A DNA stretch of 15,773 nt, taken from the NCBI GenBank assembly GCA_018644785.1, contig JABGPV010000106.1, positions 1 through 15,773 on the forward strand. The letters are read 5' to 3'. The position numbers and the translations under genes are program-made. Positions 1-8,662 of the stretch are shown here, one piece after another. The stretch's first letter is position 1, and every line of letters starts with the position of its first letter. This DNA comes from Deltaproteobacteria bacterium (GTDB lineage: Bacteria > Desulfobacterota > DSM-4660 > Desulfatiglandales > Desulfatiglandaceae). Under the pieces are notes generated by a model that saw nothing but the letters and a program-made list of their open reading frames with translations, did no database searches and was not told the DNA's origin.

Positions 1-238
1 TGGATGGAAGGAATATCAGGCAAAGGGCAATAATCAGGGTGGCGCCGGATGGATCGTGGGTGTAAAAGAAGCCGTCTTCCACTGTGATGCAATTCCGCTG
101 AACAGCCGGATCATCACTGAGGCAGAAAGAGGTTTTCAGGTAGAACTCTATACCGAAATAGCGGGTACGGCGCGCATGGGGGATCAAATCCTCGCAGAGA
201 TTAAACTGCAGGTGGTGCAATCCGATACGGCTGAATAG
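1..238 (+). CDS. 3-hydroxyacyl-ACP dehydratase, hot-dog fold (ApeP/FabZ-like), 3' part only
   Basis: This is the C-terminal 78 or so residues of a protein that starts before the window; the reading frame is open from base 2 to the TAG at 236-238. The visible part reads as the second half of a hot-dog domain, with a GGAGWIVGVKEAVFHC strand followed by a strand-rich stretch ending in GTARMGDQILAEIKLQVVQ. This resembles the predicted hot-dog 3-hydroxyacyl-ACP dehydratases of aryl-polyene (ApeP) clusters, which dehydrate 3-hydroxyacyl-ACP intermediates in the cytoplasm. The catalytic His would lie in the missing N-terminal part, so activity cannot be judged. The downstream neighbour is a FabG-like reductase 14 bp away, the same order as apeP-apeQ in known clusters. 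A generic FabZ-like thioesterase/dehydratase is the alternative. The family call comes from remembered similarity and gene order. Confidence 0.7.
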   Translation, partial: GWKEYQAKGNNQGGAGWIVGVKEAVFHCDAIPLNSRIITEAERGFQVELYTEIAGTARMGDQILAEIKLQVVQSDTAE

Positions 239-252
239 AGGAGGTCGGGACC

Positions 253-987
253 ATGAACAGGAAAGAGAGCTTTGTGGCGCTGGTGACCGGTGGAAGTCGA
301 GGCATTGGACGCGCCATTTGCCTGGAACTGGCAAGCGCGGGCTATTATGTGGTGATCAATTTCCATTCAAACAGTCCGGCCGCTGAAGAAACCCTAGAGA
401 TGGTGACAGGGCAGGGGGGGCACGGTGAGATCAGCCGTTTTGACGTGGCCAATGCCCGCGAGACCCAAAAAGCGATCGGAGACATGATTCATCGGCATGG
501 GCATATCCATGTTCTGGTCAACAATGCGGGCATTACATCCGATGGACTTTTTGTATTTATGACCGAAAATGAATGGGACAGCGTTATCAATACCCATCTC
601 AAGGGTTTTTACAACGTCACACGTCCCGTTCTGGAAAATATGGCGGCCCAAAAACAGGGCAGTGTCGTGAGCATTTCGTCGGTATCAGGCATCGTGGGGC
701 ACCGGGGGCAGGCCAACTATTCGGCGGCCAAGGCCGGGATTATCGGCGCCAGCCGTGCCATCGCATCTGAAGTGGCACGGTTGGGCGTCAGGGTTAATGT
801 GGTGGCGCCGGGTTTGATTCAGACTGAAATGATCGAAGACATTCCAAAGGGACAGATCAAAGGAATGATCCCCATGGCCCGGGTGGGTCGGCCGGAAGAG
901 GTGGCAACGGTGGTCCGGTTCCTCTGCTCTGATGATGCGTCTTATGTGACCGGCCAGGTGATTTCAGTCAACGGGGGAATGGTTTGA
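253..987 (+). CDS. fabG: 3-oxoacyl-ACP reductase, SDR family (FabG/ApeQ-like)
   Basis: This 244-residue classical short-chain dehydrogenase would reduce 3-oxoacyl-ACP to 3-hydroxyacyl-ACP with NADPH in the cytoplasm. The Rossmann motif TGGSRGIG lies at residues 12-19, NNAG at 90-93, and the catalytic set is Asn113, Ser143, Tyr156 and Lys160 (YSAAK). The ending SYVTGQVISVNGGMV is typical of FabG, and the length matches the family. The ATG at 253 is preceded by a strong GAGGAGG site at 238-244 that overlaps the end of the dehydratase gene. The next gene starts 1 bp after its stop, so the two are co-transcribed. Given the dehydratase before it and the LolA-like protein after it, it is probably the ketoreductase of a specialised aryl-polyene-like pathway and not the housekeeping FabG. 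The reductase call is firm; the pathway is inferred. Confidence 0.9.
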   Translation: MNRKESFVALVTGGSRGIGRAICLELASAGYYVVINFHSNSPAAEETLEMVTGQGGHGEISRFDVANARETQKAIGDMIHRHGHIHVLVNNAGITSDGLFVFMTENEWDSVINTHLKGFYNVTRPVLENMAAQKQGSVVSISSVSGIVGHRGQANYSAAKAGIIGASRAIASEVARLGVRVNVVAPGLIQTEMIEDIPKGQIKGMIPMARVGRPEEVATVVRFLCSDDASYVTGQVISVNGGMV

Positions 988-988
988 G

Positions 989-1624
989 ATGGCAAGAAAT
1001 GGAAGACTGCGAAATCTCCGTTCAAAATGGCCGGCCCTGTGTATCGTATTCTTATTCATGGCGGTTCCCTGTGCCCGGGGCGGGGACTGGGATCGGATTC
1101 GGGAAAAAGCGATCGATATTCAAACCATCAGCGCGCAATTTGTTCAGGAAAAACACCTGGAAATTCTCATAAAACCATTAATATCCAAAGGGGCATTTTA
1201 TTTCACGGCACCGGGATCACTGAGGTGGGAATATTTTTCCCCCATACAGAGCATTCTGCTCATGCACGACGGGAGGGTACGCCGCTTTATCGGTAGTGAA
1301 AGCGGTTTTAAGGAAGACGCCAGTCCGGGCCTTCAAGCCATGGAAATGGTGCTTCAGGAGATTACCCTCTGGCTGAAGGGAGAATTTACCGACAACCCCA
1401 ATTATCATTCATCTCTTGAGGGGGATAACAAAATCGTGATGGTGCCCAGGAACAAAGCATTTGCAAAAATCATTCAAAAAATTGAAATCCTGCTCTCGGA
1501 TCGCCCCGGCGTGATCGAAACCGTCACCATATATGAGGGGAAAACCTCTTTTACGAAGATCCGCTTTCGGGATGTCAATATCAATCAGGGCGTGGCGGAT
1601 ACCCTTTTTGAATCTATCCCATAA
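989..1624 (+). CDS. LolA-like outer-membrane lipoprotein carrier protein
   Basis: This 211-residue protein has a basic N-terminus, a hydrophobic stretch at about residues 14-28 (PALCIVFLFMAVPCA) and a likely signal-peptidase cleavage near 31-32, so it should be periplasmic. The mature part has the LolA pattern: TISAQFVQEKHLEILIKPLISKG followed by FYFTAPGSLRWEY. In this family that stretch forms the first strands of the half-barrel that carries acyl chains of lipoproteins or other lipids. The start ATG is 1 bp after the fabG stop, showing translational linkage. Aryl-polyene and flexirubin clusters carry a dedicated LolA-like protein thought to move the acylated pigment across the periplasm, and this gene fits that role better than housekeeping LolA. 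Family call good; cargo inferred. Confidence 0.82.
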   Translation: MARNGRLRNLRSKWPALCIVFLFMAVPCARGGDWDRIREKAIDIQTISAQFVQEKHLEILIKPLISKGAFYFTAPGSLRWEYFSPIQSILLMHDGRVRRFIGSESGFKEDASPGLQAMEMVLQEITLWLKGEFTDNPNYHSSLEGDNKIVMVPRNKAFAKIIQKIEILLSDRPGVIETVTIYEGKTSFTKIRFRDVNINQGVADTLFESIP

Positions 1625-1645
1625 TGAACGGACACCCGGTAATGT

Positions 1646-2350
1646 TTGGTGAAACAAAAAACGTTAATACATAGCGCCCGAGGTCCTGTGCTGCTCCTGT
1701 TGGGGATGTTGCTTTTAACGGGTTGCGCCGGCATGCCCCGTATCGTCGCCGTTGATACTGCCCGGGCTTCAAAAACCATTTATGCATGCGAAAACGCCTT
1801 TCCCGGTGGCAAATGGCAGTTTGCCCACGTCATTGAGGCGGATCTTCCCGGAGGTCGGGACGCTCAGCTGATCGGGGTCACCGAAGTGTCCAACCACCCG
1901 AAACGGATTCATGCGGTCATGATGACCATTGAGGGCCTTGTGCTCTTCGATGGTTTGGCGCTCTTTGATGGTCTGGAAGACGGTAAATTGACCATCAACC
2001 GGAGTGTTGCGCCTTTTGATTCCATTGGCTTTGCCAGAGGATTAATGGAGGATATCCGCTTTATTTTTCTTAAACCTGATGGTGCACCCATGGATGCGGG
2101 CATCACCGAAAATGGATTCGAGATATGCCGCTACCGGGTTTCAGATGACGCGGTCATCGATGTGATGGTTCGTCCGGATCGCATGCTTGAAATCCGAAAA
2201 TACACAAATGAGCGATTGATCAGAAAGGTTGTTGCCGAATTAACCCCGGGATCCGTCCCCGAAAAAATAACCTTTACGGCACAAGAACCCGCCGGATATC
2301 GCCTGAACCTGCGACTGATCAGTGCGGAACAGATAAGTACGGGCGAATGA
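1646..2350 (+). CDS. Small outer-membrane-type lipoprotein, probably DUF3261 family
   Basis: This 234-residue protein has a type II signal peptide: a basic start, a hydrophobic core at about 15-24, then the lipobox LLTGC with Cys27 as the lipidated residue. A frame stop (TAA at 1640-1642) limits the start to TTG at 1646 or GTG at 1649; no clear ribosome site lies in front, so GTG 1649 is equally possible. The mature domain contains QLIGVTEVSNHPKRIHAVMMT followed by LVLFDG and a C-terminal strand-rich part. This resembles DUF3261 lipoproteins, which accompany LolA-like proteins in aryl-polyene clusters. A near-repeat VLFDGLALFDGLEDG stands at about residues 99-113. It lies 21 bp after the LolA-like gene, and a shared operon is likely. 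The lipoprotein call is firm; the family name is from memory and less certain, and the function is unknown. Confidence 0.75.
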   Translation: MVKQKTLIHSARGPVLLLLGMLLLTGCAGMPRIVAVDTARASKTIYACENAFPGGKWQFAHVIEADLPGGRDAQLIGVTEVSNHPKRIHAVMMTIEGLVLFDGLALFDGLEDGKLTINRSVAPFDSIGFARGLMEDIRFIFLKPDGAPMDAGITENGFEICRYRVSDDAVIDVMVRPDRMLEIRKYTNERLIRKVVAELTPGSVPEKITFTAQEPAGYRLNLRLISAEQISTGE

Positions 2351-2376
2351 TGATTCGCCCCTAACCAGGAATTCTT

Positions 2377-3639
2377 ATGAAATTTAAACTCATCTATCCC
2401 AAGTGGGCAAAACTTGAAAAGCAGACCGAATTTCATCTGCCGCCCCATGGGCCTGTTGTTTTTGCCGCCGCCCTTCCGGACCTTGTTGAGGTGGAATTTA
2501 TCGATGAAAACCTGGAAGAGATCCCTTTTGATGATCCGGTGGATTTTGTGGGCATCTCCATGATGCTGACCATTCAGGTGAAAAGGGGTTGGGAGATTGC
2601 CGATAGTTACCGCAAAAGGGGCATAAAAGTCATATTCGGGGGTATCGCCACCATGCTGCATGCCGAGGAAACCCTGCCGCACGGCGACGCGGTTTTTCTG
2701 GGAGAAGCGGAAGGGCGCATGGAAAAGGTTTTTTCGGACTTTTCAAAGGGAGATCTGCAGCCCGTCTATGACTACCTCAATGATCGTCCCCCCATCGAAA
2801 TGGTAGGAACCGCCCGGCGCGACATTTTAAATCAGACCCTTTACAATTACCGAGGGGTCCAGATGGTGGACCTGGTTCACGCCTCCAGGGGATGCCGTTT
2901 CCATTGCTATCCCTGCGCCGTGGCCTATCTGGGAGGACAGGTGTTCAGACCGCGTCCCATTGACAAGGCCATCGCCGAAATGGAGAGCATCGACAACAAC
3001 CGTCTATTTATCGTCGATAACTCCCTGGCCCAGAACACCCAGTGGGAGCTGGACCTGTTCCGGGAAATGATCCCCCTTAAAAAGAAATGGTGCAGCCACC
3101 CCATTGAAGATAACCCCGAAGTCCTGGATCTGGCCGCCCGGGCCGGGGCCTGGTATGTATATCAGGCGGTGTTTGATACCTCCGACTACATCAGGGACCG
3201 GATCAAGCGATATCATGACCATGGCATTTCGGTGGAAGGCACCGTCCTCCTGGGCCTGGACCACCACACGGAAGACTATATTAAACACCTCGTCGATTTT
3301 CTGCTGGAGATCGATCTGGACCTGGCGGAGTTCACGGTACTCACCCCATTTCCCCATACCAAGGCGTTTCAGGATCTCAAAAACCAGAACCGGATCTTTT
3401 CCTTCAATTGGAATGATTATTCAGCGGACCGGGTCGTTTATCAACCGAAACACATGTCGCCCGAGAGACTGCAGGAATTGTTCTACTATGCCTGGGACAC
3501 CTTTTATGAGGATGAAAGCCAGCAAATGAAGATGTTCAAACTGCTTCAGAAAGTCGTTGAACGGGAGAAGCAGGACGACACTTTCAGACCCAGAAAGCGT
3601 GAGTTGGCAAAACAGGCCTTTGGCAGGAAGTCGATTTAA
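2377..3639 (+). CDS. B12-binding domain radical SAM protein
   Basis: This 420-residue protein has an N-terminal Rossmann-like cobalamin-binding-type domain (about residues 1-125) followed by a radical SAM barrel. The radical SAM motif CX3CX2C is clear: Cys173, Cys177 and Cys180 in RGCRFHCYPC, which would hold the [4Fe-4S] cluster that cleaves S-adenosylmethionine. The N-terminal domain has the usual LPPHGPVVFAAALP and VDFVGISMM strands but no DxHxxG motif, as is common in this class, so cobalamin would bind without a lower His ligand if it binds at all. There is a LIYP start strand and an FGGIATMLHAEE loop. The ATG at 2377 follows an AGGAA site at 2367-2371. The FeS protein downstream starts 11 bp after the stop, so the two probably act or are expressed together. 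Substrate unknown; these enzymes often do methylations or ring rearrangements in lipid or cofactor pathways. Confidence 0.85.
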   Translation: MKFKLIYPKWAKLEKQTEFHLPPHGPVVFAAALPDLVEVEFIDENLEEIPFDDPVDFVGISMMLTIQVKRGWEIADSYRKRGIKVIFGGIATMLHAEETLPHGDAVFLGEAEGRMEKVFSDFSKGDLQPVYDYLNDRPPIEMVGTARRDILNQTLYNYRGVQMVDLVHASRGCRFHCYPCAVAYLGGQVFRPRPIDKAIAEMESIDNNRLFIVDNSLAQNTQWELDLFREMIPLKKKWCSHPIEDNPEVLDLAARAGAWYVYQAVFDTSDYIRDRIKRYHDHGISVEGTVLLGLDHHTEDYIKHLVDFLLEIDLDLAEFTVLTPFPHTKAFQDLKNQNRIFSFNWNDYSADRVVYQPKHMSPERLQELFYYAWDTFYEDESQQMKMFKLLQKVVEREKQDDTFRPRKRELAKQAFGRKSI

Positions 3640-3650
3640 AAGAATTTATT

Positions 3651-4346
3651 ATGAAGCATGGAAACGGAACAATGAACCACAAAATGAAGCAGGAAGTGAA
3701 GGGGTATGGCATAGAGACCTGCTTTGGCGCCGGCGGCTGCCCCAACCGTGCATGCCATACCGACGATCTTCCGGAAATGATGGAGAAGGTTCTGGAGAGA
3801 AAAGACCTCAAAGGGTTCTTGCAGCGGAAAGTGAAAGGGCCATTAAAGAGGCACCATGAATTCCGGGTGTCGGTATCCGATTGCCCCAATGGGTGTTCCC
3901 GGCCCCAGATTGCGGATTTCGGTCTGCTGGGAGCCGAAAGACCCAAGGTGTCTAAGAAACCCTGCAACGCTTGCGGGGCCTGCGAAGCGATCTGCAAAGA
4001 AGAGGCCATTGTTTTGCAGGGGGAAACGGTCCGGATTGATGAATCCAGATGCCTGGCTTGTGGGCAATGTATCGGGGTATGCCCTACCGGAACCCTCATT
4101 TCGGCGGAGAAGGGATATCGAATCCTTCTGGGCGGCAAGCTGGGAAGGCATCCAAGGCTGGCGGAGGCGCTGCCCTCCATTTACTCGTCTGCCCGGGTTC
4201 TGGAAGCGCTGAATCAGTGCCTGGATCACTATCTTCGCTTTTCCACTCAAGGGGAACGGCTTGGAGAGATTCTGGAACGGGTCCCCTTCAGCTATAAACC
4301 TGATGAACCCAAGAAGAAATCCGGATCCACCGGTTCAAAAACCTGA
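3651..4346 (+). CDS. Small sirohaem/4Fe-4S-type (Dsr-like) protein with two ferredoxin clusters
   Basis: This 231-residue cytoplasmic protein combines two Cys systems. Cys24-X5-Cys30 (CFGAGGC) and Cys78-X3-Cys82 (CPNGC) make the CX5C...CX3C pattern that binds the sirohaem-coupled [4Fe-4S] cluster in sulfite and nitrite reductases. Cys105/108/111/115 and Cys134/137/140/144 then form a 2[4Fe-4S] ferredoxin insert. SVSDCPNGCSRPQIADFGLLG is very like sulfite-reductase sequences. However, the protein is about half the size of DsrA, DsrB or AsrC and lacks the N-terminal substrate/sirohaem half. Short Dsr-like proteins of this layout are known in methanogens and other anaerobes, with unclear roles. 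There is no good ribosome site at the ATG 3651; ATG 3672 or 3684 would remove only 7 or 11 residues ahead of the first Cys. A function in electron transfer or redox chemistry is likely; sulfite reductase activity is not shown. Confidence 0.82.
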   Translation: MKHGNGTMNHKMKQEVKGYGIETCFGAGGCPNRACHTDDLPEMMEKVLERKDLKGFLQRKVKGPLKRHHEFRVSVSDCPNGCSRPQIADFGLLGAERPKVSKKPCNACGACEAICKEEAIVLQGETVRIDESRCLACGQCIGVCPTGTLISAEKGYRILLGGKLGRHPRLAEALPSIYSSARVLEALNQCLDHYLRFSTQGERLGEILERVPFSYKPDEPKKKSGSTGSKT

Positions 4347-4360
4347 AATCAGGAGAGCTT

Positions 4361-4705
4361 ATGGCCAACGGCGATAAAGTATGGAGAGATCAACACGGTG
4401 TCTGCCATGTTGAGGGGAAAGACAAGACAGAAGCCTTCGGCCTGATGGGGTATGCCCATGGAAAAGACAGGGGAATGCAGATACTTCTAATGCGTATCCT
4501 GGGACAGGGGCGGGCGTCTGAACTCCTCGATTCCAGTGATGAAGTGCTTGGAATCGACAAATTCTTCAGGAGAATGAACTGGACCGGTTCAATCTCTTCG
4601 GAAATCGAAAAATTTTCTCCTGAAACAAAAGAGGCAACGGAAGCCTATTGCAAAGGGGTAAACAGCGCATTTGAAGAAAAATTCCATGGGAATGCAAACT
4701 TTTGA
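4361..4705 (+). CDS. Acylase N-terminal fragment (alpha-subunit part)
   Basis: This 114-residue frame holds the start of the alpha subunit. VWRDQHGVCHVEGKDKTEAFGLMGYAHGKDRGMQ is the conserved opening of penicillin acylases (usual form: V.RD..G.PHI.A....A.FG.GY..A.DR..QM), and EATEAYCKGVNSAF corresponds to the usual EAYA.GVNA. Residues 108-114 (FHGNANF) are out-of-frame sequence after the A run at 4677-4681. Only six residues precede the conserved core and there is no signal peptide, although most relatives are periplasmic. The fragment alone lacks the nucleophile and cannot be active. The start is supported by AGGAGAG 4 bases before the ATG. Confidence 0.6.
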   Translation: MANGDKVWRDQHGVCHVEGKDKTEAFGLMGYAHGKDRGMQILLMRILGQGRASELLDSSDEVLGIDKFFRRMNWTGSISSEIEKFSPETKEATEAYCKGVNSAFEEKFHGNANF

Positions 4706-6513
4706 GGTTTAAACCGGAGCCCTGGAGCCTTGAAGACGTTATTCTTATCTCACGGATGATCGGTTATCTGACCCTTGCACAGTCCCAGGGTGAAATGGAA
4801 AGACTGCTGATCGAATTTGTCCAGGCCGGCATGGATGAAGAAAGGCTGAATGAGCTTTTCCCGGGAGTCCTTGGAGGACTCGATATTGACCTTGTCAAAA
4901 AGATAGAACTTCAGGAACGACTCGTCTCCCCCACATCTCTCTGGAATATCGCCGTGCCATTGATGATGGCATCCAATAACTGGGCAGTTTCAGGAAAAAG
5001 GACTGCTTCAGGCAAACCGATTCTATCGAACGACCCTCATCTGGAAGTCAACAGACTCCCGAATATCTGGTATGAAATGGTACTCAAAACAAAGGGCCGA
5101 TACGCAATGGGCGGAACCATGCCCGGGGTGCCTGCCCTTCTTGTGGGGCGAAATCCGGATCTCGCATGGAGTGGCACTTATACATTCATGGACAGTACGG
5201 ATTCATGGATCGAAAAGTGCAAAGACGGGAAATATATGTGTGAGCCCGGCAAGTGGATAGATTTTACCGAGAGAGAAGAAATAATAAAGAGAAAGAAAAA
5301 AGATTCCGTGAAAGTCGTCTTTTACGAGAACAAGCACGGCACCCTTGAAGGAAATCCGAACAGGGAGGGGTATTATATCGCCACTGCATGGGCGCCTGCC
5401 TTTTCAGGCGCCGTTACATTTGACAGCGTTATTGGAATTCTTGACGCAAAGACGGTTGCAGAAGGGATGGATCTCCTCGGCCGTGTGGAGACATCCTGGA
5501 ATTTTGTCCTTGCAGACAAAGGCGGAAATATCGGCTACCAGATGTCCGGCCTGATGCCGAAAAGACGGGAAGGGGTCAGTGGGTTTGTTCCCTTGCCCGG
5601 TTGGGAAGAAAGAAATGACTGGCAGGGGTTTGAAAAACCGGAAGACCTGCCGCGATGCCATAACCCCGAATGCGGCTACTTTGTTACAAGCAATCAGGAC
5701 CTTAACGAATACGGAAAGGTTAATCCCATTAATGTTGGCATGGGGCCCTACCGTTCAGACCGGATTGGCAAACTTCTTTCTGAGAATAATGCCGTCACCC
5801 ATGAAACCATGTATGAATTGCATTATGATGTCTATTCAATACAGGCTGAATTATTCATGAAGATTCTCGGCCCACTTCTTCCTGACACAAGGCAGGGAAA
5901 AATACTCAAGAACTGGAATTTTGAATACACGGCTGATTCAGAAGGGGCATTTCTTTTTGACAGGTTTTACAGAGCGCTTTACCTGGAAGGTTTCGGAAAA
6001 AACGGTTTCGGTGTCGAGGCTGTTGAACATATTGACAAACATACCGGCATGTTTAACGATTTTTATATAAACTTCGACCGGATACTCCTTTCTGAAAATT
6101 CATTATGGTTTGGCAACCGGTCAAGAGAGGACCTCTATCTGAAGGCTGCTGAAAAGGCCTTGAAATCGCAGCCTGAAAAATGGGGAAATACCCGAAAAGT
6201 AATGATGAAGAATATTCTCTTTGACGGCAAGCTCCCAAAATTTCTCGGGTTTGACCGTGGTCCCATAACCATTCAAGGAAGTCTCGCCACACCGCATCAG
6301 GGGCAGGTTTTCGAAAGTGCCGGGCGGCAGACCACTTTTGCACCGTCATTCAGAATGGTTATGGATCTTGCCACAGATGAAATGAATACCAATATGGCGG
6401 GAGGACCGTCGGACCGTAGATTTTCAAAATGGTATTGTTCGGATCTAGAAAACTGGATATCAGGGAAATACAAGACAATCGCTGTGGATTCCGAGAAAAA
6501 GCATAAATTATAG
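4702..6513 (+). CDS. Acylase C-terminal fragment (end of alpha, all of beta subunit)
   Basis: This 603-residue frame carries the catalytic part. The autoprocessing site is Ala90|Ser91 in LMMASNNWAVSGKRTASGKPILSNDPHL (bases 4972-4974 encode the Ser), matching the family G/A-S-N-x-W signature; the Ser becomes the N-terminal nucleophile of the beta chain. LLVGRNPDLAWSGTYTFMDSTD contains the conserved Asn that helps form the oxyanion hole. ETSWNFVLADKGGNIGYQMSG and the C-terminal FAPSFRMVMDLATDEMNTNMAGGPS are also family-typical, so the beta region is complete and undecayed. The nominal TTG start at 4702 overlaps the TGA of the upstream frame and has no ribosome site. Independent translation is therefore doubtful; this is best read as the continuation of the upstream frame. 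Confidence 0.6.
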   Translation: MRFKPEPWSLEDVILISRMIGYLTLAQSQGEMERLLIEFVQAGMDEERLNELFPGVLGGLDIDLVKKIELQERLVSPTSLWNIAVPLMMASNNWAVSGKRTASGKPILSNDPHLEVNRLPNIWYEMVLKTKGRYAMGGTMPGVPALLVGRNPDLAWSGTYTFMDSTDSWIEKCKDGKYMCEPGKWIDFTEREEIIKRKKKDSVKVVFYENKHGTLEGNPNREGYYIATAWAPAFSGAVTFDSVIGILDAKTVAEGMDLLGRVETSWNFVLADKGGNIGYQMSGLMPKRREGVSGFVPLPGWEERNDWQGFEKPEDLPRCHNPECGYFVTSNQDLNEYGKVNPINVGMGPYRSDRIGKLLSENNAVTHETMYELHYDVYSIQAELFMKILGPLLPDTRQGKILKNWNFEYTADSEGAFLFDRFYRALYLEGFGKNGFGVEAVEHIDKHTGMFNDFYINFDRILLSENSLWFGNRSREDLYLKAAEKALKSQPEKWGNTRKVMMKNILFDGKLPKFLGFDRGPITIQGSLATPHQGQVFESAGRQTTFAPSFRMVMDLATDEMNTNMAGGPSDRRFSKWYCSDLENWISGKYKTIAVDSEKKHKL

Positions 6514-6563
6514 GCCCTTATCACCTGGTTTTCTACGACAAAAAACAAGAAGTTCATTGACTG

Positions 6564-6619
6564 AAAAACCTAAAACCTAAAACTTTAAACTTTAAACTTC
6601 AAACTTCTAACTTTCAACT
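6564..6619. repeat. Tandem degenerate heptamer array, eight units
   Basis: Eight units of 7 bp stand in perfect phase: AAAAACC, TAAAACC, TAAAACT, TTAAACT, TTAAACT, TCAAACT, TCTAACT, TTCAACT. Nearly every unit differs from its neighbour by a single base, so the array reads as a stepwise drift from end to end. It lies between two convergent genes, and its last unit covers the stop codon (6616-6614) of the minus-strand PsiE-like gene. There is no GC-rich hairpin in the 100-bp intergenic stretch. Its role is unknown; it may be a slippage-generated spacer. Confidence 0.75.
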
Positions 6620-7084
6620 CTTATCTTCACCTGAAGGCGAAAAGCTCTTGGATTTTCGGACCAGATAAATGGCCACGGCTAAAATGAGTACGGTGACGGA
6701 GAGCAGTCCGATTTCCACCATGTCCTGCCGGAAAGTAAGGGATGCCCCCACATTGCCGGCTGAACCCGCCACCACGGCCGTCAGCACCAGGATGCGCCGC
6801 ACCGATGCGATAATGCCCACCACGAGAATGGGTTCCACCTGAAGTGTGCCAACCTTAAGGAAGGCAACTGTGGTGTAGACGACCTGGGCAAGCATGAGTG
6901 TGAGCAGGGCCTGGTCAAAGAGCTTGATGGTTGCCGTTGCGAACTCTCCCTTGAAGTAGAGGGGTAAGCCTTCCACGACAATGAAGACGAGGAAAATAAC
7001 CGCTACGACAATGAGCAGCGCACCCACAGCCCAGTAGATTCCCCTTTCGGCCCATTCGGCCCAGTATAAAGCATTTTTTTTCAT
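6614..7084 (-). CDS. PsiE-like (phosphate-starvation-inducible) membrane protein
   Basis: This 156-residue inner-membrane protein has four predicted hydrophobic segments at about residues 17-39, 58-78, 85-108 and 122-142. The stretch VEPILVVGIIASVRRILVLT (83-102) is the hallmark of the PsiE family, whose biochemical role is not established. The ATG at 7084 is chosen because GGAGG stands 9 bases upstream; a longer reading from TTG 7105 would put the ribosome site inside the gene and is rejected. Eno lies 56 bp upstream on the same strand with no evident terminator between, so co-transcription is likely. The C-terminus is short and charged (RKSKSFSPSGEDKS). Confidence 0.8.
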   Translation of the reverse strand: MKKNALYWAEWAERGIYWAVGALLIVVAVIFLVFIVVEGLPLYFKGEFATATIKLFDQALLTLMLAQVVYTTVAFLKVGTLQVEPILVVGIIASVRRILVLTAVVAGSAGNVGASLTFRQDMVEIGLLSVTVLILAVAIYLVRKSKSFSPSGEDKS

Positions 7085-7140
7085 TTGGATTGTCCTCCGT
7101 GACAATTGTGTAGCGGCGATTATCGAGGCTGGTTTCCAGT

Positions 7141-8662
<1,522 letters not shown>

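Larger units (their letters stand above)
4361..6513 (+). pseudogene. Penicillin-acylase-family Ntn hydrolase, split by a -1 frameshift
   Basis: Two reading frames together encode one penicillin-amidase-family protein of about 717 residues. The first frame (ATG 4361, with AGGAGAG at 4351-4357) runs into a TGA at 4703-4705. The family sequence carries on in another frame from about 4681, where IPWECKLLRFKPEPW matches the family pattern LPxEFxLLGxxPEPW. The frames meet at a run of five A's (4677-4681): six A's would give EEK-IPWECK with no break. So a single A is missing, by true mutation, sequencing error, or in life by slippage. In the repaired protein the self-processing Ser would be Ser205, giving a ~204-residue alpha and ~513-residue beta subunit. 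These enzymes hydrolyse amides such as beta-lactam side chains or acyl-homoserine lactones; the substrate here is not predictable. Confidence 0.8.

Noticed and set aside
2131..2682. Minus-strand open frame of 183 codons
   Set aside because: It lies opposite the lipoprotein and radical SAM genes, with no ribosome site or recognisable protein.
3584..4250. Overlapping minus-strand frames opposite the sirohaem-type protein
   Set aside because: Shadow frames of a conserved plus-strand gene; no similarity recognised.
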